From positions 1 to 30,936 of the forward strand of contig JAYWGO010000009.1 in NCBI GenBank assembly GCA_043778205.1: DNA of 30,936 bases. Reading direction: 5' to 3'. Each line of letters begins with the position of its first letter. The stretch's first letter is position 1. This stretch comes from JAAFIP01 sp043778205 (GTDB taxonomy: Bacteria > Pseudomonadota > Gammaproteobacteria > Burkholderiales > Burkholderiaceae_C). The translations under genes were made by a program, and so were the position numbers. A model generated the notes under the pieces. That model worked only from the letters and a program-made list of their open reading frames with translations. It searched no databases and was not told the origin of the DNA. Shown piece after piece: positions 6,921 to 14,582 of the stretch.

Positions 6921-7355
6921 ATGCAAGTTTTAACTACCGTTTTAGTCGCCATCCAAATGCTCAGCGCCCTCGTCATGATCGGCTTAATTTTGGTGCAGCA
7001 TGGCAAAGGTGCTGACATGGGCGCGGCGTTCGGCTCTGGCTCATCGGGCAGCCTGTTTGGTGCCAGCGGCAGCGCCAACTTTATGTCACGGGCCACTGCG
7101 GTGCTGGCGGCCGTCTTTTTTGTGTGCACGTTGGCTTTGGCCTATTTCAGCGGTGTTCGCCCTGTAGGCTCTGGTTCTATTTTAGAAAAAGCAGGTGTAA
7201 GCGCCCCCGCTGGCGCCGCCTCTGGTTCAGCGCCCATCCCAACCGGCGTAACTTTGCCCGCAGCTACAGATACTGCGGTACCGGTTCCTGCTCCTGGCGC
7301 AGCACCTGCGCCAGCCGCTGCAGCTTCTGGCGCAGCCGCTATTCCTACCAAATAG
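6921..7355 (+). CDS. secG: Protein-export membrane protein SecG
   Basis: SecG is the small third subunit of the SecYEG translocon and assists SecA-driven export across the inner membrane. The 144-residue product has two membrane helices (about 3-22 and 53-74) joined by the conserved cytoplasmic segment around LVQHGKGADMGAAFGSGSSG. The C-terminal 60 residues are Ala/Pro/Gly-rich and low in complexity, a tail common in related betaproteobacteria. AGGAAA at 6911-6916 gives a well-placed ribosome binding site. Repeat copy D lies in the leader between tpiA and this gene. Confidence 0.96.
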   Translation: MQVLTTVLVAIQMLSALVMIGLILVQHGKGADMGAAFGSGSSGSLFGASGSANFMSRATAVLAAVFFVCTLALAYFSGVRPVGSGSILEKAGVSAPAGAASGSAPIPTGVTLPAATDTAVPVPAPGAAPAPAAAASGAAAIPTK

Positions 7356-7377
7356 CAGTAGGGTTATTTGCCCCTAG

Positions 7378-7413
7378 GAAAAGCCGTGTTACCCAAGGTA
7401 AACAGGGCTTTTT
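7378..7413 (+). terminator. Rho-independent terminator after secG
   Basis: GAAAAGCC (7378-7385) pairs with the segment from GG at 7406 through GCTTTTTC, and inside it TGTTACC (7387-7393) pairs with GGTAA-ACA (one bulged A). A T5 run (7409-7413) closes it. It separates the tpiA-secG unit from the tRNA and nuo genes. Confidence 0.75.
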
Positions 7414-7473
7414 CAGGGTAAACTCTAGGCTTGTTCATATCAGGCAAATCCTCACGCTTTTGAACAAAAAATA

Positions 7474-7558
7474 GCCGTCGTGGTGAAATTGGTAGACACG
7501 CTATCTTGAGGTGGTAGTGGCGAAAGCTGTGCGAGTTCGAGTCTCGCCGTCGGCACCA
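7474..7558 (+). tRNA. tRNA-Leu (anticodon GAG)
   Basis: The 85-nt class II tRNA has acceptor strand GCCGTCG, D arm, anticodon stem CTATC/GGTAG around loop TTGAGGT (anticodon GAG at 7508-7510), a long variable arm, T stem GCGAG/CTCGC with loop TTCGAGT, and an encoded CCA. It reads CUC and CUU leucine codons. In the acceptor stem the fifth pair is T with T (5' GCCGTCG, 3' CGTCGGC), where an A would be expected at the second position. Confidence 0.96.
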
Positions 7559-7562
7559 ATCT

Positions 7563-7590
7563 AGGGCTACCCATTTATGTGGGTAGCCCT
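7563..7590 (+). other. Perfect 11-bp hairpin just after tRNA-Leu
   Basis: AGGGCTACCCA (7563-7573) is the exact reverse complement of TGGGTAGCCCT (7580-7590), with a six-base loop. It begins five bases after the CCA of the tRNA. No T run follows, so it is not a standard terminator. It could mark a 3' processing point of the tRNA or weaken read-through into nuoA; that is inference. Confidence 0.6.
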
Positions 7591-7662
7591 GCAAAGCAAT
7601 GAGCCTCCCCGCTATGGTGCGGATGGCAACAGACACCTTAGCCAGAACCTAAGCCAGATGTT

Positions 7663-8022
7663 ATGAACCTCACAGAATACCTGCCCATTTTGTTGTTTAT
7701 CTTGGTAGGTATCGGTGTCGGCATCGTGCCGCAGGCTTTGGGCTACTTTCTAGGCCCACGCCGCCCTGATGCGGCCAAAGACTCCCCCTACGAATGCGGT
7801 TTTGAAGCCTTTGAAGACGCACGCATGAAGTTTGATGTGCGCTACTACCTGGTGGCTATTTTGTTTATTCTTTTTGACCTGGAAATTGCTTTTCTCTTTC
7901 CTTGGGGCGCTGCGATCAAAGACATTGGCATTGTGGGCTTTTGGTCTGTCATGGTTTTCTTGGGTATTCTGGTTGTAGGTTTTGTCTACGAGTGGAAAAA
8001 AGGCGCCCTGGACTGGGAATAA
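7663..8022 (+). CDS. nuoA: NADH-quinone oxidoreductase subunit A
   Basis: NuoA is a small membrane subunit of complex I at the junction between the peripheral and membrane arms. The 119-residue protein has three helices and the conserved segment SPYECGFEAFEDARMKFDVRYYLVAI (about 42-67), including the Cys of the quinone-site loop, followed by the DLEIAFLFPW motif. It opens the 14-gene nuo operon and is separated from the tRNA by about 100 bases. I see no strong ribosome binding site or promoter in that gap. Confidence 0.97.
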   Translation: MNLTEYLPILLFILVGIGVGIVPQALGYFLGPRRPDAAKDSPYECGFEAFEDARMKFDVRYYLVAILFILFDLEIAFLFPWGAAIKDIGIVGFWSVMVFLGILVVGFVYEWKKGALDWE

Positions 8023-8040
8023 AAATACAAGGACCACAGC

Positions 8041-8517
8041 ATGATTGAAGGTATTTTTAAAGAAAACATCGCTACCACCACGGCAGACGCGGTGATTAAC
8101 TGGGCTAAAACCGGCTCGCTATGGCCCATGACATTTGGCTTGGCTTGCTGCGCGGTAGAGATGATGCACGCTGGCGCTGCCCGCTACGACCTAGACCGTT
8201 TTGGCATCGTCTTTCGCCCCAGTCCGCGCCAGTCTGATTTGATGATCGTGGCCGGCACGCTGTGCAACAAAATGGCCCCTGCACTGCGCAAGGTGTACGA
8301 CCAAATGCCCGAACCACGCTGGGTACTGTCGATGGGTTCGTGTGCCAACGGCGGCGGCTACTACCACTACAGCTACTCAGTGGTGCGCGGCTGCGACCGC
8401 ATTGTGCCCGTAGACGTGTACGTGCCCGGTTGCCCACCTACAGCCGAAGCGCTGATCTACGGCATCATCCAACTGCAACAAAAAATTCGCCGCACGCAGA
8501 CGATTGCGCGCGTCTAA
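8041..8517 (+). CDS. nuoB: NADH-quinone oxidoreductase subunit B
   Basis: NuoB carries iron-sulfur cluster N2, the last cluster before quinone, in the connecting part of complex I. The 158-residue protein has the four N2 ligands: adjacent C36 and C37 (FGLACCAVEMM), C101 (SMGSCANGGGYY) and C131 (VYVPGCPPTAEAL). AAGGA at 8028-8032 supports the start. It lies 18 bases after nuoA. Confidence 0.98.
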   Translation: MIEGIFKENIATTTADAVINWAKTGSLWPMTFGLACCAVEMMHAGAARYDLDRFGIVFRPSPRQSDLMIVAGTLCNKMAPALRKVYDQMPEPRWVLSMGSCANGGGYYHYSYSVVRGCDRIVPVDVYVPGCPPTAEALIYGIIQLQQKIRRTQTIARV

Positions 8518-8549
8518 CCTGCCATCTATTGCTTTCTACGTAGCACCCC

Positions 8550-9161
8550 ATGACTGCATTTGCTGTACTTCCTGAAACCACCCAAGCCGCAGTGCAAGCT
8601 GCATTGGGCACACGCATTAAGCGCATTTCTACCGACTTGGGTGAGGTTAGTGTGGTTGTCGCTGCTGCTGACTATCTAGAGGCCGCCACTTTGCTGCGCG
8701 ACCATGCCGAATGCAAGTTTGAGCAGATGATGGATTTGTGCGGCGTAGATTATGTGGACTACAAAGACGGTGCCTACGATGGCCCGCGCTACTGTGTGGT
8801 GCTGCACTTGCTGTCGGTATCGCTCAACCAGCGCGTGCGGCTCAAGGTCTTTGCTGCAGATGACGACCTGCCCGTAGTGGCCTCGGTGAACGATGTTTGG
8901 GCGGCAGCCAACTGGTTTGAACGCGAATGCTTTGATTTGTTCGGCATCGTTTTTGAGGGCCATAACGACCTGCGCCGCATTTTGACCGACTACGGTTTTA
9001 TCGGCCACCCGTTTCGCAAAGATTTCCCTACCAATGGCCACGTAGAAATGCGCTACGACGCAGAAAAAAAACGCGTAATTTACCAGCCCGTCACCATCGA
9101 GTTGCGCGAAATCACGCCCCGCGTCATTCGTGAAGAAAATTATGGAGGCATCAAGCCATGA
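8550..9161 (+). CDS. nuoC: NADH-quinone oxidoreductase subunit C
   Basis: NuoC is the 30-kDa subunit of the peripheral arm and packs against NuoD near the quinone site. The 203-residue protein contains the family signature ANWFERECFDLFGIVFEGH (about 113-131) and then LRRILTDYGFIGHPFRKDFP. It is a separate gene, not a NuoCD fusion as in E. coli. Its stop codon overlaps an ATG (ATGA) that is preceded by GGAGG at 9145-9149. This looks like an original coupled start for the next gene, but nuoD now begins 127 bases further on. Confidence 0.97.
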   Translation: MTAFAVLPETTQAAVQAALGTRIKRISTDLGEVSVVVAAADYLEAATLLRDHAECKFEQMMDLCGVDYVDYKDGAYDGPRYCVVLHLLSVSLNQRVRLKVFAADDDLPVVASVNDVWAAANWFERECFDLFGIVFEGHNDLRRILTDYGFIGHPFRKDFPTNGHVEMRYDAEKKRVIYQPVTIELREITPRVIREENYGGIKP

Positions 9162-9286
9162 GTATTCGAGCCATTGCCTTAACAATGATCTTCGGTGTGA
9201 ACACCGCGGAACTGGCTTTGCCAGGCCGCTGGTGTTGCTCCCTTAAGGGGGAGATAGCCGCAGGCTGCTTCGGGGGAGAGCAATAG
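9158..9286 (+). CDS. Small open frame (42 codons) filling the nuoC-nuoD gap
   Basis: The frame starts at the ATG that overlaps the nuoC stop, has GGAGG eight bases upstream, runs through the whole structured insert without a stop, and ends with TAG one base before the nuoD ATG. The first residues are MSIRAIALTMIFGVNTAEL and the C-terminal half is rich in Cys and Gly. I recognise no family. Its value may be to keep ribosomes moving from nuoC to nuoD rather than to make a useful peptide. It is in a different frame from nuoD, so it is not an N-terminal extension. Existence as a translated frame is plausible; function of the peptide is unsupported. Confidence 0.4.
   Translation: MSIRAIALTMIFGVNTAELALPGRWCCSLKGEIAAGCFGGEQ
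9200..9283. repeat. Structured insert between nuoC and nuoD
   Basis: Two hairpins follow each other. In the first, AACACC-GCGG-aa-CTGGC (9200-9216) pairs with GCCAG-g-CCGC-t-GGTGTT (9220-9236). In the second, TTGCTC (9235-9240) pairs with GAGCAA (9278-9283), with CTCCC/GGGAG type pairing inside. Hairpins of this style are, from memory, widespread between genes in Comamonadaceae. CATG occurs at both borders (9157-9160 and 9287-9290), a possible target duplication. The GGGGGAG near 9272-9278 serves as the nuoD ribosome binding site. Confidence 0.7.
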
Positions 9287-9287
9287 C

Positions 9288-10541
9288 ATGGCAGAAATTA
9301 AAAACTACACGCTGAATTTTGGTCCCCAGCATCCTGCAGCCCACGGTGTACTGCGCCTTGTGTTGGAGCTGGACGGCGAGGTGATCCAGCGCGCCGACCC
9401 GCACATTGGCCTGCTGCACCGCGCCACCGAAAAGCTGGCCGAGAGCAAAACCTACATCCAAGCCCTTCCGTACATGGACCGTTTGGACTATGTGTCGATG
9501 ATGTGCAATGAGCATGCGTACTGCTTGGCTATTGAAAAAATGATGGGCATCCAGGTACCCGAGCGTGCGCAGTACATCCGCGTGATGTTCAGCGAAATCA
9601 CGCGCTTGCTTAACCACCTGCTCTGGGTGGGTTGCCATGGCCTTGACTGTGGTGCCATGACGATCTTTTTGTACGCCTTCCGCGAGCGCGAAGATTTGTT
9701 CGACTTGTACGAAGCCGTCTCGGGCGCACGCATGCACGCCGCGTACTTCCGCCCAGGAGGCGTGTACCGCGATCTGCCAGACACCATGCCGCAGTACAAG
9801 GTCAGCAAGATCAAAAATGCCAAAGCATTGGCCAAACTCAACGAGGGCCGCCAAGGCTCAGTGATTGACTTTATCGACGACTTTACCCAGCGCTTTCCCA
9901 AGTACTTGGCCGAGTACCACACGCTGCTCACCGACAACCGCATTTGGAAACAACGCACTGTAGGTATCGGTGTTGTCACGCCAGAGCGGGCTTTGAATCT
10001 GGGCTTTACGGGCGCTATGTTGCGCGGCTCAGGCATTGCCTGGGACTTGCGCAAGCAGCAACCGTATGACGTGTACGGCAAGATGGACTTTGATATTCCC
10101 GTAGGTAAAACCGGCGACTGCTACGACCGCTACTTGGTGCGCATGGAAGAAATGGCGCAAAGTAACCGCATCATCAAACAGTGCGTGGACTGGTTGCGCG
10201 TGAATCCCGGCCCGGTGATTACCGACAACAACAAAGTGGCCGCGCCATCGCGTGAAGGCATGAAGAGCAATATGGAGGATTTGATCCACCACTTCAAGCT
10301 GTTTACAGAAGGCTTTCATGTGCCGCAAGGCGACGCTTACGCCGCTGTAGAGCACCCTAAGGGCGAGTTCGGTATCTACATGGTGAGTGACGGTGCCAAC
10401 AAACCTTACCGCCTGAAAATTCGCGCCCCCGGTTTTGCACACCTAGCCGCGTTGGACGAAATGACGCGCGGCCACATGATTGCCGATGCGGTGGCTGTAA
10501 TAGGTACCATGGACATTGTTTTCGGGGAAATTGACCGATGA
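9288..10541 (+). CDS. nuoD: NADH-quinone oxidoreductase subunit D
   Basis: NuoD, the 49-kDa subunit, forms most of the quinone-binding cavity with NuoB and descends from the large subunit of NiFe hydrogenases. The 417-residue protein begins MAEIKNYTLNFGPQHPAAHG, the conserved N-terminal loop, and has the family motifs HRATEKLAE, DRLDYVSMMCNEHAY and, at the C-terminus, IADAVAVIGTMDIVFGEIDR. The start is fixed by the family pattern; its ribosome binding site comes from the structured insert. The stop overlaps the nuoE start (ATGA). Confidence 0.98.
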   Translation: MAEIKNYTLNFGPQHPAAHGVLRLVLELDGEVIQRADPHIGLLHRATEKLAESKTYIQALPYMDRLDYVSMMCNEHAYCLAIEKMMGIQVPERAQYIRVMFSEITRLLNHLLWVGCHGLDCGAMTIFLYAFREREDLFDLYEAVSGARMHAAYFRPGGVYRDLPDTMPQYKVSKIKNAKALAKLNEGRQGSVIDFIDDFTQRFPKYLAEYHTLLTDNRIWKQRTVGIGVVTPERALNLGFTGAMLRGSGIAWDLRKQQPYDVYGKMDFDIPVGKTGDCYDRYLVRMEEMAQSNRIIKQCVDWLRVNPGPVITDNNKVAAPSREGMKSNMEDLIHHFKLFTEGFHVPQGDAYAAVEHPKGEFGIYMVSDGANKPYRLKIRAPGFAHLAALDEMTRGHMIADAVAVIGTMDIVFGEIDR

Positions 10542-11068
10542 GCTCGCAAGTTAACCACGCCGCCGTGCCCTATGTGCTGTCGGACGCAACACGCATGCGG
10601 TTTGACAAAGAAGTAGCCAAATACCCTGCAGACCAAAAAGTATCTGCTGTGATGGCCTGTTTGGCCATCGTGCAGCAAGAACAGGGCTGGGTCAGTGCAT
10701 CTTCAGAGCAGGCCATAGGTGACCACTTGGGCATGCCTGCTATTGCAGTCAAAGAAGTCACCACCTTCTACAACATGTACAACCAACAGCCCGTGGCCAA
10801 GTACAAGCTTAACGTGTGCACCAATTTGCCATGCCAGTTGCGCGATGGCCAAAATGCACTTAACTATTTGTGCAGCAAGCTGGGCGTTGAAATGGGCGGC
10901 ACCACCCAAGACGGTATGTTCACCGTACAGCAGTCTGAGTGCTTGGGTGCGTGCGCGGATTCTCCAGTGATGCTGGTGAACGACCGCAGTATGTGCAGCT
11001 TTATGAGCAACGACAAGCTTGACCAATTGATTGATGGCTTAAGAAACGCTACAGCCAACGCCAAATAA
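10538..11068 (+). CDS. nuoE: NADH-quinone oxidoreductase subunit E
   Basis: NuoE holds the 2Fe-2S cluster N1a in the NADH-oxidising module together with NuoF. The 176-residue protein has a thioredoxin-like fold with ligands C94 and C99 (NVCTNLPCQLRDG) and C135 and C139 (ECLGACADSPVMLVND). The N-terminal helical region contains the expected VTTFYNMYN motif. It overlaps nuoD by four bases and precedes nuoF by 14 bases. Confidence 0.97.
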   Translation: MSSQVNHAAVPYVLSDATRMRFDKEVAKYPADQKVSAVMACLAIVQQEQGWVSASSEQAIGDHLGMPAIAVKEVTTFYNMYNQQPVAKYKLNVCTNLPCQLRDGQNALNYLCSKLGVEMGGTTQDGMFTVQQSECLGACADSPVMLVNDRSMCSFMSNDKLDQLIDGLRNATANAK

Positions 11069-11082
11069 CTGAGCAAACCAAC

Positions 11083-12456
11083 ATGAACGAAAACCAAGTT
11101 CTCGCCCAATTTCAAGCGACAGGTGTGCAAACCTGCTTTCATGACCGCCACATTAATCCGCAAATCTACAAAGATTTGAATGGCAGTAATTGGCGCTTGA
11201 AAGATTACCTGGCACGCGGCGGCTATGCTGCCTTGAAAAAGATTTTGGGCAAGGACGGTGCCCAGGTAGCTGAGGGTGCGGTGCCCGGCTTGACGCAAGA
11301 CCAAGTGATTGCCACAGTCAAAGAATCTGCCCTGCGCGGCCGTGGCGGTGCGGGCTTTCCTACAGGTTTGAAGTGGAGCTTTATGCCGCGTGGTTTTCCT
11401 GGTCAAAAATATTTGGTTTGCAACTCTGACGAGGGTGAGCCAGGTACTTGCAAAGACCGCGATATTTTGGAATTCAACCCGCATATTGTGATCGAAGGTA
11501 TGGCGATTGCCGCCTACGCCATGGGTATTACCGTGGGCTACAACTATATCCACGGGGAAATATTCCAAACCTACGACCGCTTCGAGGAAGCGTTAGAAGA
11601 AGCGCGTGCCGCAGGTTTGTTGGGCAACCATATTTTGGGCAGTAATTTCAGTTTCGAGTTGCATGCTTTCCACGGCTTTGGTGCTTACATTTGCGGCGAA
11701 GAAACAGCTTTGCTCGAATCGCTCGAAGGCAAAAAGGGCCAGCCCCGTTTTAAGCCTCCGTTCCCGGCCAGTTTTGGTTTGTACGGCAAACCTACAACGA
11801 TCAACAACACTGAAACTTTCGCAGCAGTGCCTTGGATCATCAACCATGGCGGCCAAGCGTATTTAGACATCGGAAAACCCAATAACGGTGGCACCAAAAT
11901 TTACTCAGTGTCAGGCGATGTGGAGTTGCCAGGCAACTATGAGGTGCCGATGGGCACGCCGTTTAGCAAACTGCTTGAGCTTGCAGGTGGCGTGCGCAAG
12001 GGCCGCACACTCAAGGCGGTTATCCCTGGCGGTTCATCTTCACCCGTGCTGCCCGCTGACACCATGATGCAGTGCACTATGGACTACGACTCGATTGCCA
12101 AAGCAGGCTCGATGTTGGGTTCAGGCGCGGTTATTGTGATGGACGACACACGCTGCATGGTTGAAAGCTTAAAACGCCTGTCGTACTTTTACATGCACGA
12201 GTCATGTGGCCAATGCACTCCGTGCCGCGAAGGCACCGGCTGGCTCTGGCGTATGGTCGAGCGCATCGACAATAGCCAAGGACGTGCTGGCGATATGGAT
12301 TTGCTCAACTCTGTAGCCGACAACATCCAAGGCCGTACGATTTGCGCTTTAGGGGATGCTGCAGCTATGCCCGTGCGGGCCATGATCAAACACTTCCGCC
12401 ACGAATTCCAGGCCAAGATTGACGCAGCGCTTGATAAACAAGCTGTAGCCGCCTAA
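11083..12456 (+). CDS. nuoF: NADH-quinone oxidoreductase subunit F
   Basis: NuoF binds NADH and FMN and carries cluster N3, the entry point for electrons into complex I. The 457-residue protein has the glycine-rich nucleotide site RGRGGAGFPTGLKW (about 85-98), the FMN region CNSDEGEPGTCKDRDI, and the cluster motif ESCGQCTPCREG (about 373-384) with a fourth Cys near TICALGD. Length is slightly above the usual 430-450 because of the N-terminus. No strong ribosome binding site precedes the ATG, so it may depend on translation of nuoE. Confidence 0.98.
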   Translation: MNENQVLAQFQATGVQTCFHDRHINPQIYKDLNGSNWRLKDYLARGGYAALKKILGKDGAQVAEGAVPGLTQDQVIATVKESALRGRGGAGFPTGLKWSFMPRGFPGQKYLVCNSDEGEPGTCKDRDILEFNPHIVIEGMAIAAYAMGITVGYNYIHGEIFQTYDRFEEALEEARAAGLLGNHILGSNFSFELHAFHGFGAYICGEETALLESLEGKKGQPRFKPPFPASFGLYGKPTTINNTETFAAVPWIINHGGQAYLDIGKPNNGGTKIYSVSGDVELPGNYEVPMGTPFSKLLELAGGVRKGRTLKAVIPGGSSSPVLPADTMMQCTMDYDSIAKAGSMLGSGAVIVMDDTRCMVESLKRLSYFYMHESCGQCTPCREGTGWLWRMVERIDNSQGRAGDMDLLNSVADNIQGRTICALGDAAAMPVRAMIKHFRHEFQAKIDAALDKQAVAA

Positions 12457-12479
12457 AGCGAACAAGCCCAGAGAAACAT

Positions 12480-14582
12480 ATGGTTGAAATTGAACTAGAC
12501 GGTCAAAAAATCGAGGCGCTTGAAGGCAGCATGATCATTCAGGCGGCTGACAAAGCGGGCACCTACATTCCGCATTTTTGTTACCACAAGAAGCTCAGCA
12601 TTGCGGCCAATTGCCGTATGTGCCTGGTCGACGTAGAGAAGATGCCCAAGCCTATGCCTGCCTGTGCTACACCGGTGAGCCAAGGCATGATTGTGCGTAC
12701 CAAAAGCGACAAAGCCATCAAGGCGCAGCAATCGGTGATGGAGTTTTTGCTGATCAATCACCCGCTGGATTGTCCAATTTGCGACCAAGGTGGTGAATGC
12801 CAACTGCAAGACTTGGCTGTAGGCTATGGCGGCAATGGTTCACGCTACGAAGAAGAAAAACGCACGGTTGCAGTCAAAGACGTGGGCCCGTTGATCAGCA
12901 TGCAGGAGATGACTCGTTGCATTCACTGCACCCGCTGCGTACGTTTTGGCCAAGAAGTCTCCGGCATTATGGAGCTGGGCATGGTGCACCGCGGTGAGCA
13001 TGCCGAGATCACGACGGTAGTGGGCGACACGGTGAATTCGGAATTGTCTGGCAACATGATCGACATTTGCCCAGTGGGCGCTTTGACCAGCAAGCCTTTC
13101 CGCTACAGCGCACGCACCTGGGAGCTGGGCCGTCGCAAGTCCATCAGCCCGCATGACTCTACAGGTGCAAACTTGATTGTTCAAGTCAAAGCCAACCAGG
13201 TTATGCGCGTGGTGCCTAACGAAAATGAAGCGGTCAACGAATGCTGGATTGCCGACCGCGATCGTTTCAGCTACGAAGCCTTGAACGGCCCGGAACGAGT
13301 AACTAAGCCCATGCTGAAACAAGGCGGTGTGTGGTCGGAAGTTGATTGGCAAACTGCACTGGAATACGTGGCCAACGGCCTTAAACAAATCAAAGCTGAT
13401 CACAGCGCTTCATCCATAGGTGCCTTGGTGAGTCCGCACAGTACGGTAGAAGAACTGTACTTGGCCTCAGCCTTGGTGCGCGGCTTGGGCAGTGACAATA
13501 TTGACTACCGCTTGCGCAACGCTGAGTTTGCTGCGCCAGAGGGTGTGCGCTATTTGGGTACATCTATTGCATCCTTGTCAACCTTGCAGCGTGTGCTGGT
13601 GGTGGGCAGTAACCTGCGCAAAGACCATCCGTTGTTTGCGCAGCGTATTCGGCAAGCAGTGCGCAAAGGTGGTGTTGTATCCGCTATTAACTCTGCAGAG
13701 TTTGACTGGGCTATGCCTGTGGCTAACACCGTTACGGTGCCAGCCGCACAATGGGCGCAGGCACTGGCCGATGTAGCTGCTGCAATTGCTGTTGAAAAGG
13801 GCGTAACCGCACCTGCTGCAGGCACTGCCAGCGCTGCGGCTAAGGCCGTGGCTGCATCTTTGCTAGGCGGCGAACGTAAAGCTGTGTTACTGGGTAATGC
13901 AGCAGCGCACCATGCCAATGCGTCAACTTTATTGGCACTGGCCAACTGGATTGCTGAACAAACCGGCGCTAGCGTGGGTTACCTCACTGAAGCGGCCAAC
14001 ACCGTGGGTGCGCAACTGGTAGGTGCATACCCACAAAAAGGTGGCAAAACAGCTGCGCAAATGCTCAGCAGTGGCTTGCGCTGCGCTATTTTGCTCAATA
14101 CCGAACCTAAATTCGACAGTGCAATACACGCGGATATCAAAGCCGACATGGTGGTCACACTCAGCCCGTTCAAGGCCAATATGGACTGCAGCGATGTGTT
14201 GTTGCCCATTGCGCCGTTTACCGAAACTGCGGGTACGTTTATCAACGCTGAAGGCCGCATACAAGGCTTTCATGGGGTGGTTAAACCCTTGGGCGATACG
14301 CGACCAGCGTGGAAGGTGCTGCGTGTGCTGGGCAATATGCTCGGCGTACCTGGTTTTGACTTTGAGTCTTCACAAGATGTTTTGGCCAAAGCCATCAAAA
14401 TGCAGGGCGATACAGTGCCTGCAGACCAACTTAGCAATGCGACCAAAGCCACTGTCCGCTTAGACGCAGCTGCTGCACAGCCTGTAAGCGCTGCCATTTA
14501 CCAGCTCGACGGCATAGTGCGCCGCGCACCTTCGCTACAGCTGACCGTGGATGCAAAAGCCTACGAAGAGGTGTCCGCATGA
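12480..14582 (+). CDS. nuoG: NADH-quinone oxidoreductase subunit G
   Basis: NuoG is the large iron-sulfur subunit of the peripheral arm. In the 700-residue protein the 2Fe-2S ligands are C34, C45, C48 and C62. The His/Cys 4Fe-4S motif follows in HPLDCPICDQGGECQLQD, then CIHCTRCVRF with the distant Cys in DICPVGALTS. The rest is a molybdopterin-oxidoreductase-like domain that has lost its cofactor role. An Ala-rich stretch around residues 440-465 looks like a linker. The stop overlaps the nuoH start (ATGA). Confidence 0.97.
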   Translation: MVEIELDGQKIEALEGSMIIQAADKAGTYIPHFCYHKKLSIAANCRMCLVDVEKMPKPMPACATPVSQGMIVRTKSDKAIKAQQSVMEFLLINHPLDCPICDQGGECQLQDLAVGYGGNGSRYEEEKRTVAVKDVGPLISMQEMTRCIHCTRCVRFGQEVSGIMELGMVHRGEHAEITTVVGDTVNSELSGNMIDICPVGALTSKPFRYSARTWELGRRKSISPHDSTGANLIVQVKANQVMRVVPNENEAVNECWIADRDRFSYEALNGPERVTKPMLKQGGVWSEVDWQTALEYVANGLKQIKADHSASSIGALVSPHSTVEELYLASALVRGLGSDNIDYRLRNAEFAAPEGVRYLGTSIASLSTLQRVLVVGSNLRKDHPLFAQRIRQAVRKGGVVSAINSAEFDWAMPVANTVTVPAAQWAQALADVAAAIAVEKGVTAPAAGTASAAAKAVAASLLGGERKAVLLGNAAAHHANASTLLALANWIAEQTGASVGYLTEAANTVGAQLVGAYPQKGGKTAAQMLSSGLRCAILLNTEPKFDSAIHADIKADMVVTLSPFKANMDCSDVLLPIAPFTETAGTFINAEGRIQGFHGVVKPLGDTRPAWKVLRVLGNMLGVPGFDFESSQDVLAKAIKMQGDTVPADQLSNATKATVRLDAAAAQPVSAAIYQLDGIVRRAPSLQLTVDAKAYEEVSA

